36,699 nt of DNA. It comes from Rhizophlyctis rosea (Eukaryota; Chytridiomycota; Chytridiomycetes; Rhizophlyctidales; Rhizophlyctidaceae). The first letter of the stretch is position 1, and the number at the start of each line of letters is the position of its first letter. The notes beneath the pieces were generated by a model. It had not been told where the DNA came from, searched no databases, and saw only the letters and a program-made list of their open reading frames with translations. The translations under genes and the position numbers were made by a program. Positions 23,188-31,963 of the stretch are shown in pieces. The stretch lies in contig JADGJC010000373.1 of assembly GCA_027596075.1 (NCBI GenBank), positions 1 to 36,699 on the forward strand, written 5' to 3'.

Positions 23188-23723
23188 GCCCCTAGCCGTC
23201 CCAATTCAGCGGGGCCCTGCACCAATGTCCCACAATGGATTGGATTTTGATGGAGTCAAGTTGCCACTAGAGTCTGGAGGTCAAGCGACCCTTTGAGGGT
23301 TCAAAGGTGAGCGGTTGCAGTGGGTGTCAATTTGAAAATGCTGTGCGACGGTTGTGCCACGTCCGTCGACCGTTGACGTAAGCATCAGCCACGATTGCAA
23401 GATTTAGAATCTTCTGTCCTTCGTCAAAGAACTCGGGCTTCCCTTCTGTGTTCCGTATGTGTAACAAAATTGTCCTTCAATGACGCACGTGCGAAATGTC
23501 CTCCGGTTGCGCCAGGGCCCAGCTTCCTGCATGCACGCGTTGGTGGTGAGTGGTCCTGGGCTGGGAGGAAGGCATCCTTTCTGTCCAAATCCAGCCGCAT
23601 TGCAGTGGAATGCTCCTTCCTCGGAGGCTGGCTGACGCGCAAATATATATATATACATATACTTTGTTGCAACCCTTCGCCGCATCATCCACCAAAGGCT
23701 ATTTCATTTCATTTGCAACGACT
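23188..23723. other. Intergenic, aminotransferase promoter region
   Basis: No gene is seen between the tRNA terminator and the aminotransferase start. Frames at 23395-23739 and on the opposite strand have no motif. The TATA-like element near its right end is listed separately. Confidence 0.55.
23644..23655 (+). promoter_or_regulatory. TATA-like element upstream of the aminotransferase
   Basis: A TATATATATATA run lies 69-80 bp upstream of the ATG at 23724, a spacing that would leave a short 5' leader. It could also be a chance AT repeat. Confidence 0.45.
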
Positions 23724-26031
23724 ATGTTCAAGTTTTTGAACCGCGAAACCCGACGCGCATCGGTCGACCTCCAAGGTGATTCCAGCCGGAAGTCGGTGGA
23801 TACTCCAGCAGCTGCTTCCACCGCAAAAGCGGAGCAGCCGAAAGAGGCTCCAAAAGTAAGTGTTCCCCCCTCAACAACAACAGCGAGAGATTTTGCATAC
23901 AGGACGCTGATCCCAATCACCGCTTCCCCCAGCGCGTCTCCGTCGTTCCTGCCAAGTGGACCTTCCGCCAAGCCGCCGAAAAGGTCGTCCAACAACTTCA
24001 AACTACCGAGCGGGATTCACAACCTCACAAAGTCTTGCGTGATGCTCTTGGTAACTCTCATGGAGCGGGAAATAACAGATTGCAAACAAGGGCAATTCAT
24101 GCATTTGAGGTGTGTATTACATTTGCAATCTATCATTGACAGTCCTTGATCTTGCGACTGACCTTGCGTTAACCTGTTAGGCACCATCCAACACGGGTGT
24201 CATCTACTGCACTGATCGCGCAACGACGAAGGGATGGAAGCATGGTGACCCAGCGTGGAGCAACTTCGGTCAGGTACGGACCGATCATTTGATTCATTTT
24301 GCAAGCCGTACTGGAACCTGATTGAAAATGTAAACAAATCACAGGGCGCACCAGAAACCGGTAAAATCCCCGGAGGAGTCGAGAAACCCATGACAATCAC
24401 AACCAACCTCGATGAATTCGAATGTTCGTACCCCTCGCCTCACATATGCACAGCTGGAATCTAACAAACTCCCAATACATAGACGCTCCCGTCGCCGGTG
24501 TGAAACAACTGCGGGAAGCCATCGCCAACCTCTACAATGTCGAATACCGCCAACGTCTTCCCTCCAAATACACCTGGGAAAACGTCTGTGTCGTTCCTGG
24601 GGGTCGCGCGGGTCTGACGCGTATCGCTGCTGCCATCGGTGACGCCAACGTTGGATTCTTCTTGCCAGAATATACTGCTTACGAGCAATTGCTTTCCGTA
24701 AGTATCGCAAATCTTCGTCAACACAAACTCAAAAACGGAGAATCAATGTCTAATGTATTCTTGAAACATTGTGATAGATCTTCAAACGCTTCGTACCCAT
24801 CCCAACACCTCTCGATGCCACCGTTTCATACCACGTCACTCCCGAGTTCCTCGAACGCGAAATCTCTGCGCGTGGGTTGGGTGTTGTGCTGAAGTCTAAC
24901 CCAGCCAACCCTACTGGACAACTAGTCCAAGGCGAAGAGTTGGGCGAGTGGATTGAAATTGCTAAGAGGCATCACACTACGTGAGTTGCGCGCATAGACC
25001 GGATTCAGTCCCGTTTGAAGAGAATGGGGAACATCGCAGCAATGAAACTGACTTCCTCTATTCTCAAATACTTCCACCAGCCTAATCATGGACGAATTCT
25101 ACTCCCGCTACATCTACCCCTCCGACCCCTCCCAATCCGGCGCAGCAGTCTCCGCCGCCGCCTACGTCACCGACGTAAACGAAGACCCCGTCGTCCTCAT
25201 CGACGGTCTCACCAAGTCCTGGCGTCTTCCCGGTTGGCGAGTTTGCTGGATCGTCGGTCCCAAAGAACTAATCTCCGCAATGACCTCGGCCGGGTCATTT
25301 TTGGATGGGGGGACGAACCATCCTCTTCAAGTTGCTGCCGTGCCACTGTTGGAGCCTGAGAGGGTTAAGCAGGACACGACGGCATTGCAAAAACATTTTA
25401 AAGAGAAGAGGGATTATGTGCTTGGAAGGTTGGATGAGTTGGGGTTGCATGTTGCGTGTCCGCCGACGGCGACGTTTTATATTTGGTTGGATTTGACGGT
25501 TTTACCGGAGGTGAGCAGCGATTGATAGATAGGGATGTTCCGTTCGGCGACTAAGCACCTTCGCTGAATCGCTCATTCGTTTGACATATGTGCTTTTCCT
25601 TCATGCTGTTAGCCAATCAACAACGGTCTCACCTTCTTCGAAGAACTGCTAGAGGAACGCGTCATCGTCGTCCCTGTAAGTAAACCTCCCCCTCAAGATA
25701 GCCCTCCATACGTCTAATATGACTCACATCTCCTTCCACCCATCAGGGCATCTTCTTCGACATCAATCCCGGCCACCGCCGCGAACTCTTTGCCTCTCCC
25801 TACCACCACCACGTCCGTCTTTCCTTCGGTCCTCCCATGGAAGAACTCATTCGTGGCATGGAGGGGATTGAACGTCTCTTGAAGCGCTTTAAGTATGAGA
25901 AGAAGGAGCCTGTTAAGGTTGACCTTGTGGAACCCGCGGCGATTGAGTTGAATGCTGCGGAGGTGAAGGAAGTGGTGAAGGAGGCTGTTAAGGAGGTCAT
26001 TGAGGCGAAGGAGCAGGAGAAGGAGCAGTAG
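23724..26031 (+). CDS. Class I/II PLP-dependent aminotransferase, substrate unknown
   Basis: Fold-type I aminotransferase that moves an amino group between an amino acid and a 2-oxo acid using pyridoxal phosphate. Nine exons: 23724-23855, 23903-24109, 24181-24273, 24345-24423, 24483-24697, 24778-24980, 25081-25510, 25613-25675 and 25747-26031; phases all agree and give 568 aa. Motifs in order: VPGGRAGLTRIAAA (cofactor phosphate loop), LPEYTAYEQ, KSNPANPTGQ with Asn286, LIMDEFYSRY with the pyridine-binding Asp314 and Tyr317, GLTKSWRLPGWRV with the Schiff-base Lys355, and a C-terminal HHHVRLSFG with the substrate-binding Arg. The first 44 residues (exon 1) are polar, Ser/Lys/Ala rich, with no clear presequence, and the last 45 form a Lys/Glu-rich tail with a likely helix (VVKEAVKEVIEAKE). 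It belongs to the broad COG0436-like group; I cannot choose between aspartate-, aromatic- or kynurenine-type specificity. Confidence 0.88.
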
Positions 26032-26318
26032 AGGGGTTGGGATGGTAGTGATAGAAGAGATATGTTTGCAAAGATGTAGGTAGATATATGTAGTAAACAT
26101 TACCCCGGCTTTATAAAATAGAATTTCCCAATGTACTTCTTGATGGCGCCCATGACTTGAGATGTTCCCGCTGGGCGTTTGCAAAAGCGAGTGCAAATCT
26201 ATTCAGCAACCTTCGACACACTATGTACAGTACGACCCTTTTCTCCTCCTCCTTTCCCTGATGCCAGTCTCCCCCCAACTACAACAGTTGCCCCCCTTCC
26301 ACTTTAGGGATCCCATCC

Positions 26319-26720
26319 CTAATCCCGCCAGTTCCCGCCTTGATAACCCATAAGCTCCCCCCTTCTCATCTGTGGAAGCACATCCGACCAGTCGTCCCGG
26401 CGCCACATTCCCCAACTCGTGCACCCGTCGCGTGACGAGTCCTTGCATTTTACTGCAGTATCGAAGATCACATTCCCTGGCTGGAGTCGATTTCTGGAAT
26501 ATTTCAGGAGGTTGAATGAGATGGGGGGCGTGATGGTTTGTGGGTGCGTTACGCAGATAAGGCCATGTTCGATGATGGTCAAGACTATAGATTTTTGGTT
26601 AGAGCCAACATTGCAAAGCCGATTCACTTCCAACTCTTACCATATTCAAATGCGCAATCTTTCTCTGATGCAGATATGCATAGACTCGGAAGCTCTTGCA
26701 AGTCATTGGATTGCGATGGA
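26319..26720 (-). CDS. Possible 3' exons of an unknown gene
   Basis: An intron with good signals lies at 26640-26585 on the minus strand (GTAAGAG donor, CTCTAAC branch, CTATAG acceptor). Upstream the frame reads LQELPSLCISASEKDCAFEY; after the intron, from 26584, it reads LTIIEHGLICVTHPQTITPP and WGMWRRDDWSDVLPQMRRGE to a stop at 26319. The junction codon is split G/TC. No start codon or family can be given. An alternative is that it is joined to the fragment at 26934-27340 through a GTACGG donor near 26975, whose phase would fit. Confidence 0.3.
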
Positions 26721-26933
26721 CAACGCAATGGGCAAGTAGATGTTTGGGATTGGGAACAGGTGTAAGAGAATAATAGGGTGGGGCAATAATGTGGGGTAAC
26801 ATTTGCTATTCTGATGTGGGAAACATTGAGTTCGAAAAATCACTGCGAATCAATTCTAAAACAGATTGCCTGACCTACAGGTTGCTTGAGCGTTCCCATA
26901 TTGATCCATATTTGATGTGTCCGTTCAAACTTC

Positions 26934-27340
26934 CTAGTAATCATCCAAATTAAATGCCGTACGTCCACCATCGACCAATGCTGCGCGCACTTCGGTTGTC
27001 GCATACGTCACATCGATAGCCCCCCTTGAACCCCATTTTCTGTTCAAAACATGTCTCCAGAATCATCCTCAAGTTAGGGACCGTTCCAATATCAGCGTTC
27101 GTACCGCTCTGCGCCCTTCCCTCATCCCTTCGCTCCGTGTACTCCTGCTCTCCCCTCTGCCATCCACCTTGTTCCTGCCACGGGCGCACGTCAATGGATT
27201 CACGCATCCTCTGGACCCTCGCCAATCTCCAAGTCATCATATCCCTCGACGTCAGCTCCCGGAGAGGTATAAATGTGCAACAAAAATCGTTCGCCCCACA
27301 CTACACAAACTTCTTCCCGTCACCCCTTGTGCTTTACCAG
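26934..27340 (-). CDS. Possible 3' exons of an unknown gene next to the TPR gene
   Basis: On the minus strand a frame reads EEVCVVWGERFLLHIYTSPG then YDDLEIGEGPEDA to a GTGAATCC donor at 27203. An intron of 164 nt with a CCTAAC branch and a TTTTGAACAG acceptor ends at 27040. The next exon (27039-26934) reads KWGSRGAIDVTYATTEVRAA then LVDGGRTAFNLDDY and stops. Phases agree across the intron. The 5' end is unresolved: a stop lies just upstream and the TIR-like/TPR frame ends only about 25 bp away on the same strand, so this could be an alternative 3' end of that gene. Family unknown. Confidence 0.33.
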
Positions 27341-27363
27341 CCAAGCCAAACCGATCGCTTGAT

Positions 27364-29400
27364 TCAGCACTGCGCCGAATCCTCCCTTTTCGGTTCCGGT
27401 CCCTCAGATGGTAAACTAGCGAATTCCGAGTTCCGCTGAGTTAGCTCTGTTTGTGCATCTGCGATTTGCTTCAACAAATGTTCCCGTTGTGATGGAAGGA
27501 ATATCGCCGATGCGTCTCCAGTCCCTATCTGAGCTCTCACCAACCCTAATGCTGTTGTGGACGTGCTTTGGGCGATAGCGTTTTCCAGCTGGGCCACCGC
27601 TTGATTCCGTTGTTTGTCGAGCGTTTCCTGCAGCTGCGTAAGTTGTTCGGACTGCAGCTTCATCGTTTGTTGTTGTTGCTCCGATTGTAGCTTCAGCTTT
27701 TGGGCCTCACCCAGCAAATCTACCAATTGTGAGTAATTGTCAAGTTCGTACCCGAGCTGTTCGTACAGGTGGACGGCTCGAAGTAGATAGGATTGGGCCT
27801 TATCCCATTCACCCATTTTGATATATAGGACCGACAAATCCTTGATGCTACCGACTGTGGCCGGATGGTCATCTCCAAACTTCTGGCGGTTCCACTTCAA
27901 GCATTCCAGGAGCAGCGGCTCAGCCTTTGTGTACTCCTCCAAATTGACATACATACCGCCCAAATTTGTGAGAACTTCCAGCACGATTGCGTCACGGCGC
28001 CCATGACGTTCCGTCGCTCTATCTAGGGTGTCCACGTACATGCGCTCCGCTTGCTCCCATTTGCCCATCTTCTCATAACAAGTGGCTAGATCAAAGGTTG
28101 CCCTAAATATCGGGGTGTAGTCGGTCCGCCATTTCCCGTTTCCGTCCGCTATGATATCCCATAGTAGTAGCGCAGCGTTGTCGTGCTGACCTTGCCTAAT
28201 GTATACCCCCGCAACTCCGTGCGTATGTAGCAGCGTTGTTTGATGATTTGCTCCCAGGGACCGCCTCGCTTTCGTCGAACTATCTATGAACATCTGCGCG
28301 GCTTCGTCGTACTTCTTGGCTTCGATGAAGAGAAGTGCGGCATCCCTTAAAGCACAGATGGCCATCTCTGAAGTGTCGCCACACCACTCCGCACTTTTTC
28401 TCACGGCTTCAAGCGCCACCAGCTCCGCCCTATCGAACATCTGCCCCCAACCATAGCCCCAAATTAATCTCTGTAGCCCATACAAATGCTCCGTTCTGTT
28501 TCCACCCTTTTCGACATCCGGGATGGAGAGTTGTAAGGTACCCACCATCCAGTTGGAGAGGAGAGCAAGAACCATGTGGTTCAAGGTAGGGAAGCCAATG
28601 GTGCGGGAGATGGCCTTGCGAATGGCATTGAGGTCGTCTAACTCCGAGGCTTCACAGTTTTCGGAATCGATGAAAGCGTATGAACGATAGGAGAGGAAGG
28701 AGGTTGTGAGTTCGTCCTTTTGATCGGGGGGTATGGCGACATGGAAGGGTTTCCCAGTAGACGCGCAGGCATACAGTTCGTACACACACCAGGCTCGTGT
28801 CAAGGTTTTGGGTTGGCACCACGGGGACAGGACCATGATAACGCCATCCATGGCAGAGATGGCATCCGTGAATGTGGTTTGCAACCATTGGGCATCGATC
28901 TTGCGCCTTTGGTGTTGTGGCAGGGAGAAGAGATCTAACCAGATGATTGCATCTGCCTTGGATTTCCCATCGGCTTCCTGCTCATGGAAAAATTGGCGTA
29001 TGGCCATGACTACGTCGAGAAAGGTGTATTGCCAGGTGTGGCTGATGAACCAAGTAGCCCGAGCAACGTATGGGGAGTCTTCATCGATAAGGTGATCGCA
29101 TAGGGACTTTGTGAGTTCCGTGCGAGGATGGATGAATTCCCTGCAAATTTCTGCTGTTGTTTTGTATTGGAGTGCGGACAATCCACCACATTGATGGATG
29201 AATACGTCAAAGAAGGAGAGGCGGACACCAAGTAGCGCGACTGGACCAGGAACGACCGCTTCACTTGTGCTGGTAGATGGTAGTAAAACGTCTGCCGCTA
29301 CGCCTGATGGTGTTGTTCCATCCTGTCCTTCCAATTCTACTTCGACGTCGACCATCATGAGGTGTTGAGGGTCTCTCGAGTTTATTGAACTGTGAATCAC
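27364..29400 (-). CDS. TIR-like domain / TPR repeat protein
   Basis: Single-exon 678-aa protein, unlike its intron-rich neighbours. Residues about 108-225 look like a TIR-type flavodoxin fold: first strand with ATWFISHTW (residues 115-123), second with AIIWLDLFSLPQHQ (151-164), then GVIMVLSPW and TRAWCVYELYACA (201-213). The WCxxEL motif with Glu208 matches the position of the catalytic glutamate of NAD-cleaving TIR domains. Residues about 330-560 contain TPR/kinesin-light-chain-type repeats, for example GVAGVYIRQGQHDNAALLL, ATCYEKMGKWEQAERMY, LGGMYVNLEEYTKAEPLLL and LSVLYIKMGEWDKAQSYLL. Residues 563-610 are a Gln-rich coiled coil with a repeated KLQSEQ. There is no NB-ARC or NACHT domain between the two modules. 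The start is the first ATG at 29400; ATGs at residues 15-16 are an alternative. Such proteins are usually uncharacterised; a role in signalling, death or self/non-self recognition is inference. Confidence 0.75.
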   Translation of the reverse strand: MIHSSINSRDPQHLMMVDVEVELEGQDGTTPSGVAADVLLPSTSTSEAVVPGPVALLGVRLSFFDVFIHQCGGLSALQYKTTAEICREFIHPRTELTKSLCDHLIDEDSPYVARATWFISHTWQYTFLDVVMAIRQFFHEQEADGKSKADAIIWLDLFSLPQHQRRKIDAQWLQTTFTDAISAMDGVIMVLSPWCQPKTLTRAWCVYELYACASTGKPFHVAIPPDQKDELTTSFLSYRSYAFIDSENCEASELDDLNAIRKAISRTIGFPTLNHMVLALLSNWMVGTLQLSIPDVEKGGNRTEHLYGLQRLIWGYGWGQMFDRAELVALEAVRKSAEWCGDTSEMAICALRDAALLFIEAKKYDEAAQMFIDSSTKARRSLGANHQTTLLHTHGVAGVYIRQGQHDNAALLLWDIIADGNGKWRTDYTPIFRATFDLATCYEKMGKWEQAERMYVDTLDRATERHGRRDAIVLEVLTNLGGMYVNLEEYTKAEPLLLECLKWNRQKFGDDHPATVGSIKDLSVLYIKMGEWDKAQSYLLRAVHLYEQLGYELDNYSQLVDLLGEAQKLKLQSEQQQQTMKLQSEQLTQLQETLDKQRNQAVAQLENAIAQSTSTTALGLVRAQIGTGDASAIFLPSQREHLLKQIADAQTELTQRNSEFASLPSEGPEPKREDSAQC

Positions 29401-29965
29401 AATGACGGTACTTCTGCCTTAGTGCACATGTTGAAAAGGCAAAGCGGTGTTACGGGAATACCTTGACGGTCACTTCCAAAACGATTTCAATCTATTTGAT
29501 ATGCCGGAGGATGTCAATTGGTTGTCTGATGGTGACTACTTGACCACGGATAACACGTTCAATGAACCAATCCTTTGCCAGCAGGGCCTGTGTTTGACAC
29601 GAGCGAGAACCAACCGTTTACAATGTTGTGAACTTTGTGGTACAGTTCATACTACACAGGCGGAATTGAACTGACCTCCTCGTCAAGTTTCGATTCAAAG
29701 AATCAATCAAAAGTAGGATTCTTTGGGTCCCTATGAACGTCCAATAATCAAGCTTTCACACGTCGGGAGGTGGAAGAAAGTGAAGTAGAACACGTTGGAA
29801 GACAAAATTTGCCAGGGGGATCATGAATGTTATCGTGTGCAACCACTGTGCTCCTTGTGCTCAATTTTAGGGGATACGTCAGGGTCCTTCTCAGACTTCT
29901 CTGCCAGCCGCGCCTGCCAAAAGGGGTCTCCTTCCCCCGCATCGAAAGAAACGAAGCGGTTCACT

Positions 29966-30540
29966 TTACTTAATACTCGACCATACCGTAAAGATTTGTT
30001 TCCAGTTCCAATTACCATCAACAAAATTCACCTAATCAGCCGTCTACGCTCCGCCACCCGATTTAGAAACATAATCAATTGCTTCTCATACCTCCCAGCA
30101 TTCCGTCACACCACACCAATAACCGATTCCACAACGCCAATCCGACAACCTGACATCAATTGGGCATCCACCTTCCACCACGCCTGGATCAAGCGGCCTG
30201 AAATAAACTTTGCCGGAAATGCAACGCCATTACTACGACCGCAAGTCGCGGACCCCCTACTCGGTGTCTCTTTGCGGGTTTATGGTCAGGAGTGCGTCAA
30301 TAAGTGGCCGGCCACCCTTTCCCAGTTACCAGCACCCCTCCATCCCCCTTGCTTCCGAACCGGGTCCACAGTGTAAACATCAAACACCGTCCCATCCGGC
30401 ACCAATGCCCGTGGCCACCCCCAGCGTTCAGATGACCAAATTTGAACGGATATTGTTGCGACGAACAGTCGATGGACTCTCTTCCAGGTGCCGGCAGGAC
30501 ATAGTCAAATACTCACAAACAACGGCTTAGATATTGAGGT
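29966..30540 (-). CDS. Possible spliced gene of unknown function
   Basis: Minus-strand text looks coding in pieces. One frame (about 30500-30300) reads HRLFVATISVQIWSSERWGW and ALVPDGTVFDVYTVDPVRKQ. A second (about 30215-30092) reads VYFRPLDPGVVEGGCPIDVR then LSDWRCGIGYWCGVTECWE up to a GTATGAG donor at 30091. An intron (30091-30032) ending CTGATTAG joins it in phase to NFVDGNWNWKQIFTVWSSIK and a stop at 29966. A further donor, GTAACT near 30320, could connect the first two pieces in phase. The plus strand has an overlapping 193-codon frame (29795-30376), so the strand is not certain. Family unknown. Confidence 0.28.
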
Positions 30541-31869
30541 CGAGGATAGCGGGGCAATGGACGGGAATTGAATTGGGTTCATGGTGGGCAAACGCGCTCC
30601 AACAGCGGCTTCCGCAAACTCCTTCCGTACAATCACTGCATTCACGACCACAACCATAATCCTTCCCGTTGATACCTCTCGCGGTCATGGCAAAGTCAGA
30701 TGTGCTCGTCAAAGAATTGAAGGCAGTGAACGTTGTTTGTCATCGCCGCGGAAGCTGGGCGTGCATTACACGTAATGTACAGGATTCGTAGGTGCTGCAC
30801 GTTTCGGATACAACAACTCAACGATTGCGGTGCAGTAAATAGCTTGGCTATAGACGGATGCTTATGTGCAGATAGGGTGACTCCCGCTCGGAGGATGAGA
30901 TCATCAAGGCCGACCGTAGAACCCATGATCTGCAATGCCGGCTTCGAAGGTTTTTTGGCCATAATGTCGACTGAGCTGATGTGCATGTTGACGTGAATTT
31001 TGGAAATTTCCAGAAATTAATAGCAGAATGACTTCGGAATGTGTAGTTGCCACGTCAATGCGCCCCCCGTTCAGCGATCCACATAGTTTTGTGAAACCCT
31101 CTCACCAACAACTTCGTGTCCGAGCCATTTGAAGGTCGTTCTCAAAGGTCAAATATGCTAAGTTGAAGGGTTCATGAAGGGGAGTAAGCGGTATTGGATG
31201 ACATGTATTCCTGGGGCCGGAACCCATCAAGCAACTCCTTTTGTATAATGCAAAATATTGAGATGAACAGTATGGGACCACCAAACCAAAAGCAGGTCAA
31301 GTGAAGTTTGGAGACGGTCGGAGTGAGTTAGAGGTATTTTGTGATGGCCTACCTCGGTCAATGGGTGGGTTGGAAGGGGGAGAGTGGAAGGGGAGGACGG
31401 GTCGCACAATTCCAACCCCAGTAACTTAAGTTTGTGACAAGGACCCGTGGCGCAGTTAACGTGCCCCCTCGAGGAAAGCAGGTTGGAGCTATGTGGGAAT
31501 GGGAGCCTAAACTAAACCCTGGGAACGCAAATTGTTTGTGGACCGTGTAACATTTGCACTCCTGTCTCGCAGTCTCGGATCGTGCAACTGACTCTGAAGA
31601 CTCTGTGAAGAGTCTGAAAGCGATGGTGGATTCGAAAGGACCCCGAAGGAGGCTTTCCATTCCCATTTCCCCATATGTTCTTGAATAGGTAATAATGCCT
31701 TGCGATGTGCATGCAGCCGCGTATTCCACATCAAAAGAAATGGCAAAACCGCACCCCGGCCCGGACCTCCGAGGTGATACACGACGTTTCAGTGTCCACA
31801 AAGCGCGGCACTCGGAAACCACCGTTTCCCGTTTCCCATTGATGCGGTCACATACCCCACGATCTAAAG

Positions 31870-31876
31870 TATAAAA
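31870..31876 (+). promoter_or_regulatory. TATA box of the P450 gene
   Basis: TATAAAA lies 88 bp before the ATG at 31964 and is followed by a CT-rich tract (about 31879-31906), a common fungal arrangement near transcription starts. Confidence 0.55.
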
Positions 31877-31963
31877 CTCTTCCCCTCATCCCCTCTCTCT
31901 CTTCGATTGGGCATGAACCCTCGTTGATCTCATATACTATTACAAGACTGGAAAAGACGAACG

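Larger units (their letters stand above)
26032..27363. other. Intergenic 1.3 kb with spliced coding-like fragments
   Basis: This lies between the convergent aminotransferase and TIR-like/TPR genes. Apart from the two minus-strand fragments listed at 26319-26720 and 26934-27340, I see nothing recognisable. A plus-strand frame at 26419-26739 overlaps the first fragment and is judged the weaker reading because the intron signals are on the minus strand. Confidence 0.4.
29401..31963. other. Intergenic 2.6 kb between divergent TPR and P450 genes
   Basis: No intact gene was recognised. A 75-codon plus-strand frame at 29447-29674 contains a CELCGTVH zinc-knuckle-like piece but starts at GTG. A possible spliced minus-strand gene is listed at 29966-30540. 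Frames at 30696-30986 and 31358-31822 (minus) show no motif. The right end holds the P450 promoter. Confidence 0.4.

Noticed and set aside
23550..24149. 199-codon frame through the aminotransferase start
   Set aside because: It reads through intron 1 in the wrong frame; the spliced frame gives the conserved enzyme.
27026..27439. 137-codon plus-strand frame
   Set aside because: Antisense to the minus-strand fragment that has a proper intron and coding-like text.
31358..31822. 154-codon minus-strand frame before the P450
   Set aside because: No motif, no splice signals, and it overlaps the P450 promoter region.
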